From assembly GCA_030844895.1 (NCBI GenBank), contig CM061233.1, positions 62,397,468 to 62,461,467 of the forward strand: 64,000 nt of DNA, in the 5' to 3' direction. This document shows positions 46,101 to 57,847 of this stretch, one piece after another. Source of the stretch: Ambrosia x helenae (lineage: Eukaryota; Streptophyta; Magnoliopsida; Asterales; Asteraceae). The translations under genes and the position numbers were made by a program. Below the pieces are notes generated by a model, which made no database searches, was not told the DNA's origin, and was given only the letters and a program-made list of their open reading frames with translations. Within the stretch, counting starts at the first letter, position 1, and every line of letters begins with the position of its first letter.

Positions 46101-49100
46101 TGGTTCTAGTTGACGGTGCTAATTCAAGAACAAGGCATGTTCCCTATCGAGATTCTAGACTCACTTTTCTTCTTCAGGTGCTTAAAGATTTTCTAACTTG
46201 AGTTCATGTAAACTTCATTTTACTTATCTATCTACTTATTTATTACAATTCTGTGACACAGGACTCATTGGGTGGGAACTCGAAAACAATGATAATCGCT
46301 AATGTTAGCCCTTCAATAAGGTATATTTTTAATTATTGGAACTTATGTGAATAAACAATATAACCATTATATAAAATTAACATTGCTTTCTGTTTCCAGT
46401 TCTGCTATTGAGACCTTGAACACTTTAAAATTTGCTCAGCGTGCAAAGCTTATTCAAAACAATGTAAGAAAGTTTCTATATGTTTTAAATCTTTCATATG
46501 TTATTCAAAACCTATAATTCTGTGTTTCCTTGCCATTCCAAAGGCTGTGATAAATGAAGACGCATCAGGAGATGTAGTGGCCCTTCAACACCAGATACGA
46601 CTTCTCAAGGTAATTTCTTCCCAAAAAGGAAACAAAAAAGATAATAATGTTACTTCAAAAGAAATCTAATGTATAGTTTTTATTTGTTTAGGAGGAGCTT
46701 GCTATCCTTAAAAGGCAGAATACATCCAGGTCTCTAACATTTAGTTCAAAAGATGAGACTTGTAGCAATGCGAGTTCATACAGAGATGACGACAAAGTTC
46801 TAAGGGTTTCATGTAACCAGGTAAACAATGGTTGTCATATGTTAAGTTTCTTCCGGTTTCGTGTAATGTTTTGTTTACTTATGTGTGTTATTTTAGTTGA
46901 AATCCTTGGAGACTTCGTTAAATGGAGCCTTAAGGAGGGAAAAATCTACAGAAAACTGTATTAAGCAGCTTGAAGCTGAAATCGAACAGTTAAACTGTCT
47001 CGTTCGTCAAAGGGAGGAAGAAAATAGGTGCACTAAAATGATGCTAAAGTTTCGGGAAGACAAAATTCAGAAGATGGAGTCGGTTTTTTCTGGAATGATA
47101 TCCGCAGATTCCTATCTTATAGAAGAAAACAACACTCTAACGGAAGAAATTAAGATTCTGCGAGCAAAAGTTGATAAGAATCCTGAAGTAACACGGTTTG
47201 CTGTCGAAAATATTAGGCTTCTTGAACAACTTAAAAGGTAGGTTAAAATAAATTAAAAATGGGCAAACCACCCTTTTCCCGGTTTTATCAACCAACTCAA
47301 AAATGGGCACAAAGTAGAAACCATCTTATACTTTATGACCAATTTTAGCTTCTAAGTTACATTTTATTACTGGTTGTAGCAACTAGCAACAAATGCGTTA
47401 AATGGTAACAGTTATTTTTATAAGAAAAAAAGATTTTTGACGTGACATCTTATTTGTCACTTCATCAATATACAGTAAAATAAGTTTAAAACGAGGTTGG
47501 TCACTTGGTTGCTAGAATCAGTAGTAAATCGTAAGCTAGTTTTTGTTATGTGTATAATCTAAAGTTGATTGCTGATATTGGAAATAGTGTGAAGCTCATT
47601 TCTATTTTGTGGCCCAATAAAAATTTAACAACGATTTATCATGTGATGTGAAATATTTCATGTTATTTTAGATTTCAAGAATTCTATGAAGAAGGAGAAA
47701 GAGAAATGTTGTTGGCTGAGGTGTCTGAACTGCGAGATCAGGTATTTTCTATGTTACGTTTCCTAGACACCAAAAGATTTCAGTTTATCGTTCGTTATTC
47801 ATACTTTCTTCTTAATATTTGTGACAGTTGGCTCTCTTACTTGATGAACATAATCATATGAATCTAAGTACAGAAAAGGTAATCTTTGGTCACTGTTATG
47901 CTGAATTCACTTCTCATGTTTACCAACCATTTAATAAAACAAAATAATAAAATCTTTGCAAATGATAACAGGAAGCTGCAGAAGACAAAAAACAAATTGC
48001 TTCTCTCCAATCAGAGGTTGTTTTCTCTTCAACCTTTTCTAGTGATACCATCGACCAAACATGCGCTTAAATTTTAATAACATAAAGCGACATTAACCTA
48101 TAACATGCCGACACCTCATTATCCAACATGTTTTTGGCTATAATGGGTATAAAATATAAACATGTCGAATGGTGAAATCTTAACCTATAAGATGTGGAGA
48201 CCTCATTATCCGACATGTTTTGGCCAGAACTGATATAAAACATGCCGAATGATGAAAATACCCTAAACCCTTTTGAAAATACATATAACATGTTGCCACC
48301 TCATCAAATGCAATTTTGTCTTCCCAAAATGTTAATGACATCTTTTCCATCCAAATGGTTTTGGCCACGATTTATATTACATGCTTGGATTGCCTATAAA
48401 GTAGTTTCAATATATGCCAATAACAAATATCACATGAGATTGTAAGTTTGTTTGACATTATTTTATTTACTTTCAGTTACTAAAGAGTCAGGAAGAGTTA
48501 GAGAAGTGCAGGGATAATTTAAATTCTTGCCTAGAGAAAAATACAAAACTTTGCAGGTAACATAATCTGTTGTCATTAAGAAGACTTTTACCAATTTTGC
48601 GTCTTGTTTTTACTTTTTTTATCTTGTTCATTTAATGGTTCTTCATTTTCTACAGGGAAATTTCCGATCTAAATGCTTTATTAGAAAGGCAAAAATCTTC
48701 ACCAAATGATCAAGATGATGAGGTCATGAAGGTATTTATTCGGTTAATTGTTAGTTATGTTTGGTGGCATTGAGGTCAAAGGAAATGTATTGTTTTAAAT
48801 ATAACATTATGATTCTTTTCAGGAATCTTCTTCAATCGAAGACCAGTCATGGCATACGGTGCAGGAAAAAGATGAAGTTTTTAGAATATACCCTGAAGAT
48901 ATAGTGGGCTTACAATTGGAGCTAGAATTTCTCAAGAGTGTTCTTGAGGAAGAAAGATTAATCCATAGGGAAACAGAAGAAAAGTTTTCACTGATAACAA
49001 AAGAGACCCAACAAGAACTGACACTTATAAGAGAGAAGTGTGAAGAGAAGGATAGAAACTTTGATGGTTTATCTGAGGAGTTTGACTTTTTGACCAAAAA

Positions 49101-52100
49101 GATTGAAGAGGTTCTTAATGTAGGGCACAATGCACTTGATGATGCTTCAAACTTCATTGGGCATGGAAAACAAACTCGTGTAAGTGAGAATTTACAAACT
49201 ATTGCAAGAAAAATCTCTGAAAAAGAATTGAGGATAGACGAACTTAACACGTGTTTAGAGGATGCAAAAGTAAGAGGAAGTGAAATGGAGACAATGTTGA
49301 GGTCATTGAGAGGAGCACTTTTGGTAATGTCAGAAGCTCACCAAAAAGATTGCATAAAGAAAGATGAAGAAATTGATAAATTATTATCAGAGTTAAATGA
49401 GAAGAATTCTATCATAATTCTGATGGAAGAGCAAAGAAAGGTGAATTTCATTCTCCCAGTTTTCTTTTTTCTGTTAAAGATTTGTTCGTAGGCGTGTTTG
49501 GGATTGCTTATTTAATAAACTTGAAATTTTGAACTTTGAACTAAGCAACCTCAGTCTGTTATAGGAAACAATTTATTTCGCTCTAAAATACGCAGATAAC
49601 CAATTTGAAATCAACAATCTCAAACACCAACGTACTAATTTATAGTTTGTAACTAACATAATTCTTTAATTGCATAGCTATACGAGGTTGAATACATGGA
49701 AGCAAAGATAAATGCAGCACAACAAGATGTGGAATCTTGTTGCTATCTTGATAAATTTGCAGAAATTCAACACAATGTTCAAGAAGCAAATTTAATGATT
49801 AACAAACTGATGACTGGAAATGAAGCGATGAAGATGGAAATTAGCCACCAAAACCAAGTGATTAATGACAAAGATGAAAAGTTTAGATGTTTAGAATCTG
49901 CAGAAAATATTGATCTTGAGAATGAGAAAATTCGTATTTCAACGGTTTTTGAGAAGTTCAAGGAAGAATTGATTATTTCCTGTGTGGATATGCAATTGAA
50001 AGATCGGTTGTTGCTGGAAAATGATGCTGAGTTTGGTCTTCTGTTGAAAGAAAAAGAGGTATTTTTCTTCTTTATTTTATTTGAAACTTTTAACTAAATA
50101 AACGAAGACGATCAACTAACTTAGTTGTTGACAAGTTAAAATAAACACGACTATATTGCATAAATGATTAAATGGTACCAATGAGTTGACAGTATTTACG
50201 GAAATGGTCAGTCATGTCACAACTCACAAATATGGATTAGAAATTTACCGTTCAATTTCTGGTGTCTTTCGTAAAGAGTTTGGATGTGTGAGGAACATTA
50301 GGAGGGTTGGTTTACCTCTCAATAGTTAACCATTTATCGTGTTTGTTCTTTATAGATAATTTACTGTTCAATTTCTGGTGTCTTCTATCCTAAACAAGTG
50401 AAGTATATGCTTATTCAATAACTAACTGATATTTATACACCATATTATCAGGATATAAGTAGAAACTAATCAACTATATATTACCATAACTTTAGGTTAA
50501 GCATCATTGAAATAACCTATCTCTCAAAAGTAGGTAATTCATTATTTCAATAAAGTATCATGTGGATCTGATACGAACCCGTGGGTCGACCCACGTCTTG
50601 CTGGCAGCTTCTCTGGGTATTTGACCCATTTAATTATTAGCAGGATTGCAGGAATGAGTTTTGGAGGGAACAGTTTTAGGAGCAAGTAGTGGGCCAAAAT
50701 TAGTGGGGCAGTTATTATAATATAATCCTATTAATATTTTGTGTCTTGTTAGATTAGGTTTATGTGTGTGTTTTTATTTATCTTGTTCAGTCAAGTTTAA
50801 GGAGATCCCTCATCTCGAATTGGGTCTATCGTCATCTTGCAATAGTTTTTTAGTAAATTAAATCATCCGACTTTTGTTGGGTTCTATCAGGATCCCTATT
50901 ATACTAATTCAGTTTTTATAACATCTATTCTTACTTGCATAGCTATATGAAGTTCAACTTATGGATGCAATGAAAAACACAACACAACAAGCATTGGAAT
51001 CGTGTTGCTATCTCAATAAATTTAAAGAAACACAACACGAGATTAAAGAAGCTGATTATACGATCAACAAACTGGTGAATGAAAATGAAGCAATGAAGAT
51101 TGAGATCAACGAGCTGAAGAGAAAAGAAATTAATTTTATAAACGAGAGCAAAATCCTAAAGGATAGTAATTCTGTTCTTGAAAAACAGCTTGAAATAGAA
51201 ACCATGGGAATGAAGAGACTAGTACAAGTGCTCAATGAGAAAGACGAAGAGTTGAGACGTTTGGAAGAGAAGCTAGTGACGGGCTTATATGCAAAAGATA
51301 TCGAGTTGTTTATGATGTCATCAAAACTAGAACAAGTGGCTTCGGAAAATAATGATCTTGAGAAAGACAAAGATAGCATGTATGAACTTTTTGAAAAGTT
51401 GAGGGAAGAAGCTATTGTTTCCTTTGTAGATTTGCAAGTTGAAAATTTGGCCTTATTGGAAAATTATACCGAAATTTGTATTTTGCACAAAGATGTCAAG
51501 ATGCAGGACGAAGATCTAAAACTTGAACTCGAAAGTAAAGGTGCAGAATTAAGGTTACATAGGGAGGAGAATGAAAAACTTGTGATGATTATAAAAAACC
51601 AGAAGGATGAACTTGAAGATTTTGAAGCTTGTACTGAATCTTTAGAATACGAGCGTCATGAAAACATAGTAAAACACCTTGTTCTTGAAGCGCAGCTGAC
51701 TGAAAACATTGAAGATGCCTTGAATGCAAAAAGGTCAGCTGAGGAGCAATTGGCAGAAATAAAGAAGGCAATGGAAATTATTGAATTCAAAGCTGCTTCC
51801 GAAGAAAACAATTTGATTGAATCCTTGAAAGGAGATTTGGAAAGTGTTACTCGTGAAAGAGATGACCTCCACGCTGAGAGTCTTGAAGCAAGACAGGTAT
51901 GATTTCTTCTTCACTTGACAAAATAAATAGCTATTTCTAACTAATTTTCTTGTTTTATCCTTATTATTAAATCTTGCAAGTTTCCAAGTCAGTTGGCTTC
52001 TTAAAATGTACAAGGGTATTTAAATACAAACCGCATTAGCAACTTGGCATTCATGAATCGAGTTGCTACAGTAGTCATTTGGTAATTAACACAAGTAGTT

Positions 52101-54706
52101 AGCATAAACATAATAAAAACCAAGTTACCTGTATCCAACATTTTTTCCATCCAACAGTATTCTTGTTACTGCATATTGTAATATGTAGGATATAACCACC
52201 CTCTTGAAGTTTTTTGACAATTTATTATTATTAATAGTAAGTTTTTGAATTTTTTTTTTTAATTTAAAGTGTGGTAAAAACATCCATCGACGTTCTACAA
52301 GGGCAATCTAGTAATCAAACATAAGTAGTGAGTCAGGTATATTGCCCATTTGAAGTTTTTGACTTTTTCCTTTGATCCTCTTTCCATCCATATGCTTCCA
52401 AACTCTCGTTTAGCGGTTTAGCTCCCGAAAAGCATTATTTAAGCTCTGAATACCTGCAAATCAAATCATTCTTAAAGTAAACATGTTTTATATCAAATAT
52501 AACACTTAAAAGCAGAGATACAGTCCAAACCACATTACGCATATATCTGAACATTATTTTCTAACCATTTTATATATTTTTTTAATTGTGTAGCTATATG
52601 AAGTTGAATTTACAGATGCAACAATAAACGCCACACAGCAAACAGTGGAATCTTGTTGTTATCTGGATAAACTTCATGAAACACAAAACAACCTTAATGA
52701 AGCAGATTTTATCATCGACACTCTAGTCACAGATTTGTCTGCAAAAGAGACTGAGTTATGTATCATGTCAACGAAAATACATGAAGTGGCTTCAGATAAT
52801 ATTGATATGGAGGAGAAAATTAGTATGTCCAAAGTTTTTGACAAGCTTAAGGAGGATATAATCATTTCCCAAGTAGATTTGCATTTAAAAGATTTGGTCT
52901 TGCTGGAAATAGATGCAGACTTAAGGTCACATAAGGAGAAAAATGAGACACTTGGGGTCAAAATAAATAACCAAAAAGATGAAATTGCAGAAATTGAAGG
53001 TTTCTTTGAAGCTTTAGAGTGTGAGCTTTATGAAAACATAGTAAAAAGCTTGGTTCTCCAAAGTTGGTCCACCGAAATTATTGAAGATGTTTTAAATGCG
53101 AAAAAGGAGTCAACCGAGCAATTGGCTTGTTTTCAAGAGGTAAGCCCTAGTCCCATTGTTTTTTTTTTTTTAAATTAATAGTGAATGTGAATAAATAACA
53201 CATTCATAATAATCCAATAGATAGAAACTACTAGTTATTAAAATCAATAATACTATTAAGACGGGCGTGGTTGGACAAACTGGAATGAAATGCAGAACAA
53301 ATGGAATGAATCATTGCATTTTATTTGATCATCTTTGCAATATAAAAAAATGTCACTAAACGCATTTTAATTATAATTAGTTTATGATAATTATCATTAT
53401 TTCTAACCGTTGCGTAGCAATATGAGGTTGAGCTTACAAATGCAAAGATGAAAGTACAAGAATCAGAATTAATGATCAACAAGCTGGTGACTGAATCTGA
53501 AGCAATGGAAATTAAAATTAGCCACCAAAACCAAGTGATTTATGCAAAAGAAATTGAGCTATTTATCATATCGTCAAGACTAGAACAAGTGGCTTCAGAT
53601 ATTCATGATCTTGAGGAGGAGAAAATTAATGGTTTTGAGAGGCTTACTGAAGAGATAATTATTAATTATCTCGACCGGCACTTTAAAGATTTGATTTTGC
53701 AAGAAAAGGATGCAGAGATTGGTGCTTTGCAAATGGTAAGTTCTTTTTCCTTAACTAGTAAAAACTTAATGACTATACTTATTAACAGTTTCTGCAAACT
53801 GAACAAAATAGGCATGCGAAACCAGTAAACATTATAACGAAGAGAAGTTGAAACTTTATGAGACGTCGGTGGAAGAGCTAGAATCTACTGTGAATTTACT
53901 AGAAAACCAGGTATTTTTTGCCTTTTGAAATCCTTGAACTTTTAAAACTAAACGTTATCTTTTTAACCGAAATTGTTGTTTTGGCATGATAAAAATTCAA
54001 TAAAAATGTCTCTTATAACTTGACAAATAATGATTTCTTTGTTGAATCTTTAAGGTTGACATGGTAAAAGGAGATGCTGAAAGTCAACGGTTGATGAAAG
54101 AGGAGTTAGAACAAGAGGTTCAGAAAATTAATCTGCAAAATCAGTTACTCATAACGGAAAACGAAACTTTCAAGGTTTGAAATTTGATAAATCTAGTTGT
54201 CACTTGATATTATTTTGTATGATCCAAGTCCCTAAACTTGTAAGAAAAAAATCTCAAGGAAAAGATTCTTTATACAAAGTTTAGTGACTTATGTTTAAAA
54301 ATACACATATCTAAAATAAAGTTGAAGACTTTTTTACAATTTTTAATTTTGTAGACCGAAAACGCCAATTTCAAGATAAAGGTGATTGAGCTTGAAGATG
54401 AAGTACATAAACTGTTGGTTCAGCTAGATCTTCAACAACACATCCTTCCACTGGTGAAAATAAAGGTCAGATTTTTAGTTTCCTTTTCTAAAAGAATGCT
54501 AAAGACATATGTTAAGTGCTAAAAAGAAGGCTGATATCGGTCATTCTGTATAACAGGAGGAGAACAACATGTTAAAGGCTCGAAATGATGAAAACAGTCA
54601 GAAGCTGCAAAAAGCACAAGCAATTGTCAGCCGGGTCAAAGAAGAAGTTGCTAACTTACGTGCATCGAACTCCTTGTTAACAGCGCAGCAAACAACAGCT
54701 TCATGA
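43103..54706 (+). CDS. kinesin-12 family motor protein (28 coding exons, 1947 residues)
   Basis: Coding exons: 43103-43777, 43879-44034, 44099-44182, 44285-44404, 44496-44609, 44692-44784, 45035-45195, 45285-45359, 46090-46177, 46262-46320, 46400-46463, 46544-46609, 46692-46820, 46897-47237, 47672-47741, 47828-47878, 47972-48016, 48477-48556, 48656-48731, 48823-49440, 49678-50058, 50943-51896, 52594-53139, 53418-53735, 53812-53910, 54055-54174, 54355-54465, 54557-54706. All introns are GT-AG and every phase matches; there is no internal stop. Residues 1-225 are a basic, Ser/Pro/Gly-rich N-terminal extension. The motor (about 226-563) starts Val-Leu-Ile-Arg-Ile-Arg-Pro-Leu and has the P-loop Gly-Gln-Thr-Gly-Ser-Gly-Lys-Thr (304-311), switch I Asn-x-x-Ser-Ser-Arg-Ser-His-Ser and switch II Asp-Leu-Ala-Gly-Ser-Glu. 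A short neck and a long coiled-coil tail follow. The motor closely resembles the plant kinesin-12 (POK1/POK2, KIN12E/F) group, plus-end motors of the phragmoplast and division site. The tail length lies between the known subgroups, so I do not assign a letter. The ATG at 43103 is the first in the exon after the leader intron. Confidence 0.93.
44815..44987. mobile_element. PIF/Harbinger (Tourist-like) MITE in kinesin intron 6
   Basis: 173 bases with long TIRs (GGGGGTGTTTGGGATTGCTT at the left, with the near-complement ending AACAACCCC at the right) flanked by the 3-bp target duplication TTA (44812-44814 and 44988-44990). It lies within an intron and does not touch splice sites. Confidence 0.9.
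45360..46089 (+). repeat. intron 8 of the kinesin gene with ~140-160-bp tandem repeats
   Basis: The longest motor-region intron. Motifs GGCAGT(T/C)AATAACTTT, CCATGTTGACTTTT and ACTGGCTAA recur at about 45530, 45688 and 45828, showing three degenerate tandem units. The repeat fills most of the intron. Confidence 0.75.
48090..48370 (+). repeat. ~90-100-bp degenerate tandem repeat in kinesin intron 17
   Basis: TAACCTATAA(C/G)ATG followed by ACCTCATTATCC(A/G)ACATGTTTT occurs at about 48093 and 48181, with a weaker third unit near 48285 that contains TATAACATGTTGCCACCTCAT. Confidence 0.7.
49491..49631. mobile_element. related short MITE in kinesin intron 20
   Basis: The left end GGCGTGTTTGGGATTGCTTA and the complement of the right end GTTGGTGTTTGAGATTGTTG form imperfect TIRs like those of the MITE at 44815-44987. 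The trinucleotide GTA flanks both sides (49488-49490, 49632-49634). It is diverged and probably older. Confidence 0.65.
49678..53735 (+). repeat. four homologous tail exons (exons 21-24) of the kinesin gene
   Basis: Exons 21 (49678-50058), 22 (50943-51896), 23 (52594-53139) and 24 (53418-53735) each begin (Leu/Gln)-Tyr-Glu-Val-(Glu/Gln) and share further blocks. These are Glu-Ser-Cys-Cys-Tyr-Leu in exons 21-23, Ile-Asn-Lys-Leu in 21, 22 and 24, and Gln-Val-Ala-Ser/Glu-Val-Ala-Ser in 22-24. All four are phase 0 and multiples of three (381, 954, 546 and 318 bases). They encode residues 1056-1182, 1183-1500, 1501-1682 and 1683-1788, all predicted coiled coil. The pattern indicates tandem exon duplication. 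Confidence 0.85.
50569..50889. mobile_element. small solo LTR in kinesin intron 21
   Basis: 321 bases starting TGATACGAACCC and ending GGGTTCTATCA, flanked by the perfect 5-bp target duplication GGATC (50564-50568 and 50890-50894). The TGATA/TATCA ends are LTR-like, as in Copia or TRIM elements. No primer-binding site or polypurine tract adjoins it. Splicing signals of the intron are untouched. Confidence 0.88.
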
Positions 54707-55629
54707 AAAGGAAACCGACAAGAGCACAAACGTTATGGTTCATGTTGTTATGATGATTTTCTTGAAACATCATAAACCTCCAAAGTAAGTGTTGGGGACT
54801 GTTCCAAGAGATCTGGTGAATCGGTTTATGTTTTATTTAAGGTGGTGATCACATAATACGATCATTTGTATATACAAATGTGCTTCTGTGCCCTCGAGTC
54901 ACAAGACACCTTCAATTCAAGATTTCTTGAAATGGAAAAGTTAACTGTTGTTGGTGAGATTAGGTAGGTGAGTTAGATGCTAGTTATTTAGTCATGTTGT
55001 TGTAGGAAATGTATATGAAGGAAGCATTGTTGCATAGTTTTCTTTTTCTAGCTTTGCTTGCTGCAAACACATGGATACTTTTTTTATTGCTTTAAGTCAG
55101 TTAATAGCTAAATTATTTTAGTTATTGTTGTTATTTGACTATCTTGTTCTCCAGGACCCGTGTGGCCATACCATCATCCCACATCCCTCCTGAGTATTAA
55201 CACCATCACTCACCTATCAGCATATTGGCTGGATGAGGGGACGGCACGTCGCCTAAAAGTAGAAGGGCAGCCCCGCCTCCTTGTTCTCAATAACAATTCC
55301 AGTTTCCCTTGAAAATAAAATTCACAACATGCTGAAAATCAATTTCTTCTTCATCTAGTACATCAATATAGTTCGTGAACCCTACAATTGAATCAATAGG
55401 TTCTATTTCACGACTACGACAGGAAGAAGCTGTAAACGGGATGCGGTTTCACCATCATAGGGCGAAAGTGGTGTCGATAGAGATTCAAAGACAGTTGAAA
55501 AGAGCTTCGCTATATACATAAGAAAGAACATGGCTGAACAAAACTTATATACATACATACATACATACATACATATCAATCAAAACTATATATCTTTTAC
55601 TAAAACCTAATTAAACAGTTTCTAGACCA
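54707..55629. other. kinesin 3' region and intergenic DNA
   Basis: The 3' untranslated region of the kinesin gene presumably occupies the first few hundred bases. On the minus strand about 55300-55530 has protein-like pieces (Met-Phe-Phe-Leu-Met-Tyr-Ile-Ala-Lys and Arg-Glu-Ile-Glu-Pro-Ile-Asp-Ser) in different frames, perhaps a small decayed gene. An ACAT microsatellite lies at about 55550-55575. The 3' ends of the kinesin and CBP1-like genes converge here. Confidence 0.4.
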
Positions 55630-56673
55630 TTACGCTTCGTGGTCAGGAGCAGGGGAATACCAAGCAGGGGACCTTCCTTTCGACCGAAGCAATCTGGTGA
55701 ATGGAGAGTCCGGCATTTTCGCCTTCTCTTCTTCCTCCATCTCTTCACTACTCTTAGGCAGTCCGTCTGGCACCGGACACGTTCTTCGGCCTTCAACCGT
55801 CGCTGCATTCTTCTCCGACTGCATATTATTATTCACGTTTGTCCCGTTTTGTAACTGTTTCTTTGCTTTGTGAATTTCCGAGATCCCGTGTAGACATCCT
55901 ATCAATGACTTCACACCTCCTGATTCTAGTATCACTCTCTCCACCTCTTCCTTTGGTGCTTCTTTCTGTTCATATGTGAATCCAAAAATCAATTACTACT
56001 GAACTTGAATCATACAAATTGAAATTATACGATCGATAATCTGATAATTTTTACCTAAAATTAGAGTTGGCATAACAGGTCTTATCGTGTTTAAGAGGTT
56101 ATAGAAAATTCAACTAATTGATACTTCATGTCCATAACACAGCTGCTAAACATAACCTCCTAATTTTACTTATTTTTTGTTATTAAACATTTATCGTGTC
56201 TTAAACAGATCCAGGAATTGACGTCTCTACCTAAAATCAATTACTACTAAACTTGAATCAAACAAACTAAAATCAAACGGTAGATAATCAGATAATATAA
56301 TTACCTCAAGATCCTTGAGCTCGAAATAGGCTCTCCAACAGCTATACGACGGATCTCCTTCCAGCGTTGAACAATAATCTGATAATATATATAAAACAAA
56401 AACTAATTATTAGAAACTAAGCTGATCTGTGACACGTATAATCGTTAACAACACAATATCGATAACTAATATTAAAACATGATGAGAGAGAGAACCTGCT
56501 AAATCGTTTTCAGATTTCTGGATCAACGGAGGCTCCTTAACCATTCGATCAAGCTTGGTTCGACTAAAGGGTTCGAGTTTAGGTATATACGCATTGTTTC
56601 TGGAAGAACAACAGATGGTTAATGGCGGTGAGCGTATTGTTGGAGCTTGAAACGGTACTGATCTTATCATCAT
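55630..56673 (-). CDS. CBP1: CCG-binding protein 1 (CBP1/MEE14)-like, 3 exons, 195 residues
   Basis: Exons on the minus strand: 56673-56496, 56378-56305 and 55965-55630, with GT-AG introns and matching phases. Exon 1 begins Met-Met-Ile-Arg-Ser-Val-Pro-Phe and holds Tyr-Ile-Pro-Lys-Leu-Glu-Pro-Phe-Ser-Arg and Gln-Lys-Ser-Glu-Asn-Asp-Leu-Ala. Exon 2 reads Asp-Tyr-Cys-Ser-Thr-Leu-Glu-Gly-Asp and Cys-Trp-Arg-Ala-Tyr-Phe-Glu-Leu-Lys-Asp-Leu-Glu. Exon 3 holds Gly-Gly-Val-Lys-Ser-Leu-Ile-Gly-Cys-Leu-His-Gly and a polar Glu/Lys tail. From memory this is the signature of the plant CBP1/MEE14 family; the Arabidopsis member works with the CCG protein and Mediator in the central cell to allow pollen-tube attraction. 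The first two Met codons are adjacent; the upstream one is used. The gene is intact. Confidence 0.82.
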
Positions 56674-56874
56674 CGTCGTCTACGTCTACGGATGGATGGA
56701 TGGATGCAAATTGTATCGTTCTGAATGATAGTATTGTTGTGAGATATTTATTTATTAATAAAGGGGGTTTGGACTTTGGATAAGGATGAGATATTTTTTA
56801 ATTACTTTTTTTTCAGTTGTGTGGTGAAGCTAGAGTAACTGGTGATTGTTTTGTTATGGTGAAGGCTGTGATTT

Positions 56875-56945
56875 TGGCCGTTGGATGATGATGATCGGCG
56901 GATTGCAGCGGGTTTTACGATTGACTGTGGATGATGGCCGTTGAG
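56875..56945 (-). promoter_or_regulatory. two MSA-like elements upstream of the CBP1-like gene
   Basis: On the minus strand TCCAACGGCCA (56875-56885) matches the mitosis-specific-activator consensus YCYAACGGYYA exactly, and CTCAACGGCCA (56935-56945) matches with one difference. They lie about 200-270 bases upstream of the start codon at 56673, in the gene's own orientation. Confidence 0.5.
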
Positions 56946-56949
56946 ATGG

Positions 56950-57199
56950 CGGCAAGTGTGTTAGATATGGTGTAACGCGATCTATGGGATTTTTTATGGG
57001 CATTTTGGTTTTGCGGCCCACGGTTTCACTTTTCTTGATGGAATATCTTATTAGTTTATAAGATAAGGTTTTATATTTCTTTTAATTTAATTCTTTTTTA
57101 TTTTAAAGGTTTAAATTTCTTTTAATTTATATATTGTTATTTTTTTAACGGCTAAGTCTATCTAGTGACTAGACGCAACAAGACACTCATTATAAGAGA
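56950..57199. other. intergenic DNA, no gene seen
   Basis: AT-rich sequence between the CBP1-like promoter and the Helitron-like ends. Nothing else was recognised. Confidence 0.5.
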
Positions 57200-57218
57200 C
57201 TAGCACCGCGCGTTGCGG
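57200..57218 (-). terminator. possible Helitron 3' terminus (weak)
   Basis: On the minus strand a CCGC/GCGG hairpin (57206-57218) is followed two bases later by CTAG (57200-57203) and T. The spacing is shorter than usual, so this is a weaker case than the terminus at 57540. Confidence 0.35.
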
Positions 57219-57539
57219 CGAGGCTGCACGATGTTTGGCTATAATTGATATGTTTAGGTTTAAGACTTGTACGTGTAGAAAAGTTGTTTTATTAGCAAAA
57301 AGACATAACCATAGGGGATATAGTCATATAATGATGATATATATTACTACTACCACCACTATTATTATTATTATTACTATTACTAAATATTTTTTGACGA
57401 ATAAAAGAGACTATTTAAAATAACTGATCGTGTATAGTAATCAAAACAATTAAATATTAAAAGGTTGAATTGGTTACCATTGATCTAAATATGTATACGA
57501 AGAGATATGAAAACGTCTTATGTTTTTATTTCATATGAA

Positions 57540-57569
57540 CTAGTAAGTTTATCACGCGCTACGCGCGTG
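57540..57569 (-). terminator. Helitron 3' terminus: hairpin plus CTAG
   Basis: CACGCGCTACGCGCGTG (57553-57569) is a perfect 7-bp stem with a 3-base loop. On the minus strand it is followed by nine bases, CTAG (57540-57543) and T, the Helitron layout. The body would extend to higher coordinates; its 5' TC end was not located. Confidence 0.7.
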
Positions 57570-57847
57570 AGTTAAGTAATTTCGTATATCGGTAAGTTAA
57601 TTTGAAAACCTGAATTTGATATTTAAAAGAAAACCTGAATATTTGAAAGTTAATTTTATGATTCGCAACATCAGTTAGAAAAAAATGATTGTTTATCATA
57701 CAAGTTTGCTTTATTTTTTTTTTTGTGTGTTATTTATAAAATCAACACGTGATATGGTACATGGTAAGCTATATTTTTTGAACTTATATGATATATTTAA
57801 AATGAGTATCAAAACCACATCCTCACTTTTGAAAACTGTGTACAGGT

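Noticed and set aside
55400..55530. Joining two minus-strand pieces by an intron between GTGAAAC and TTTACAG
   Set aside because: The gap would be about 23 bases, too short for a plant intron; a frameshift in a decayed gene is more likely.
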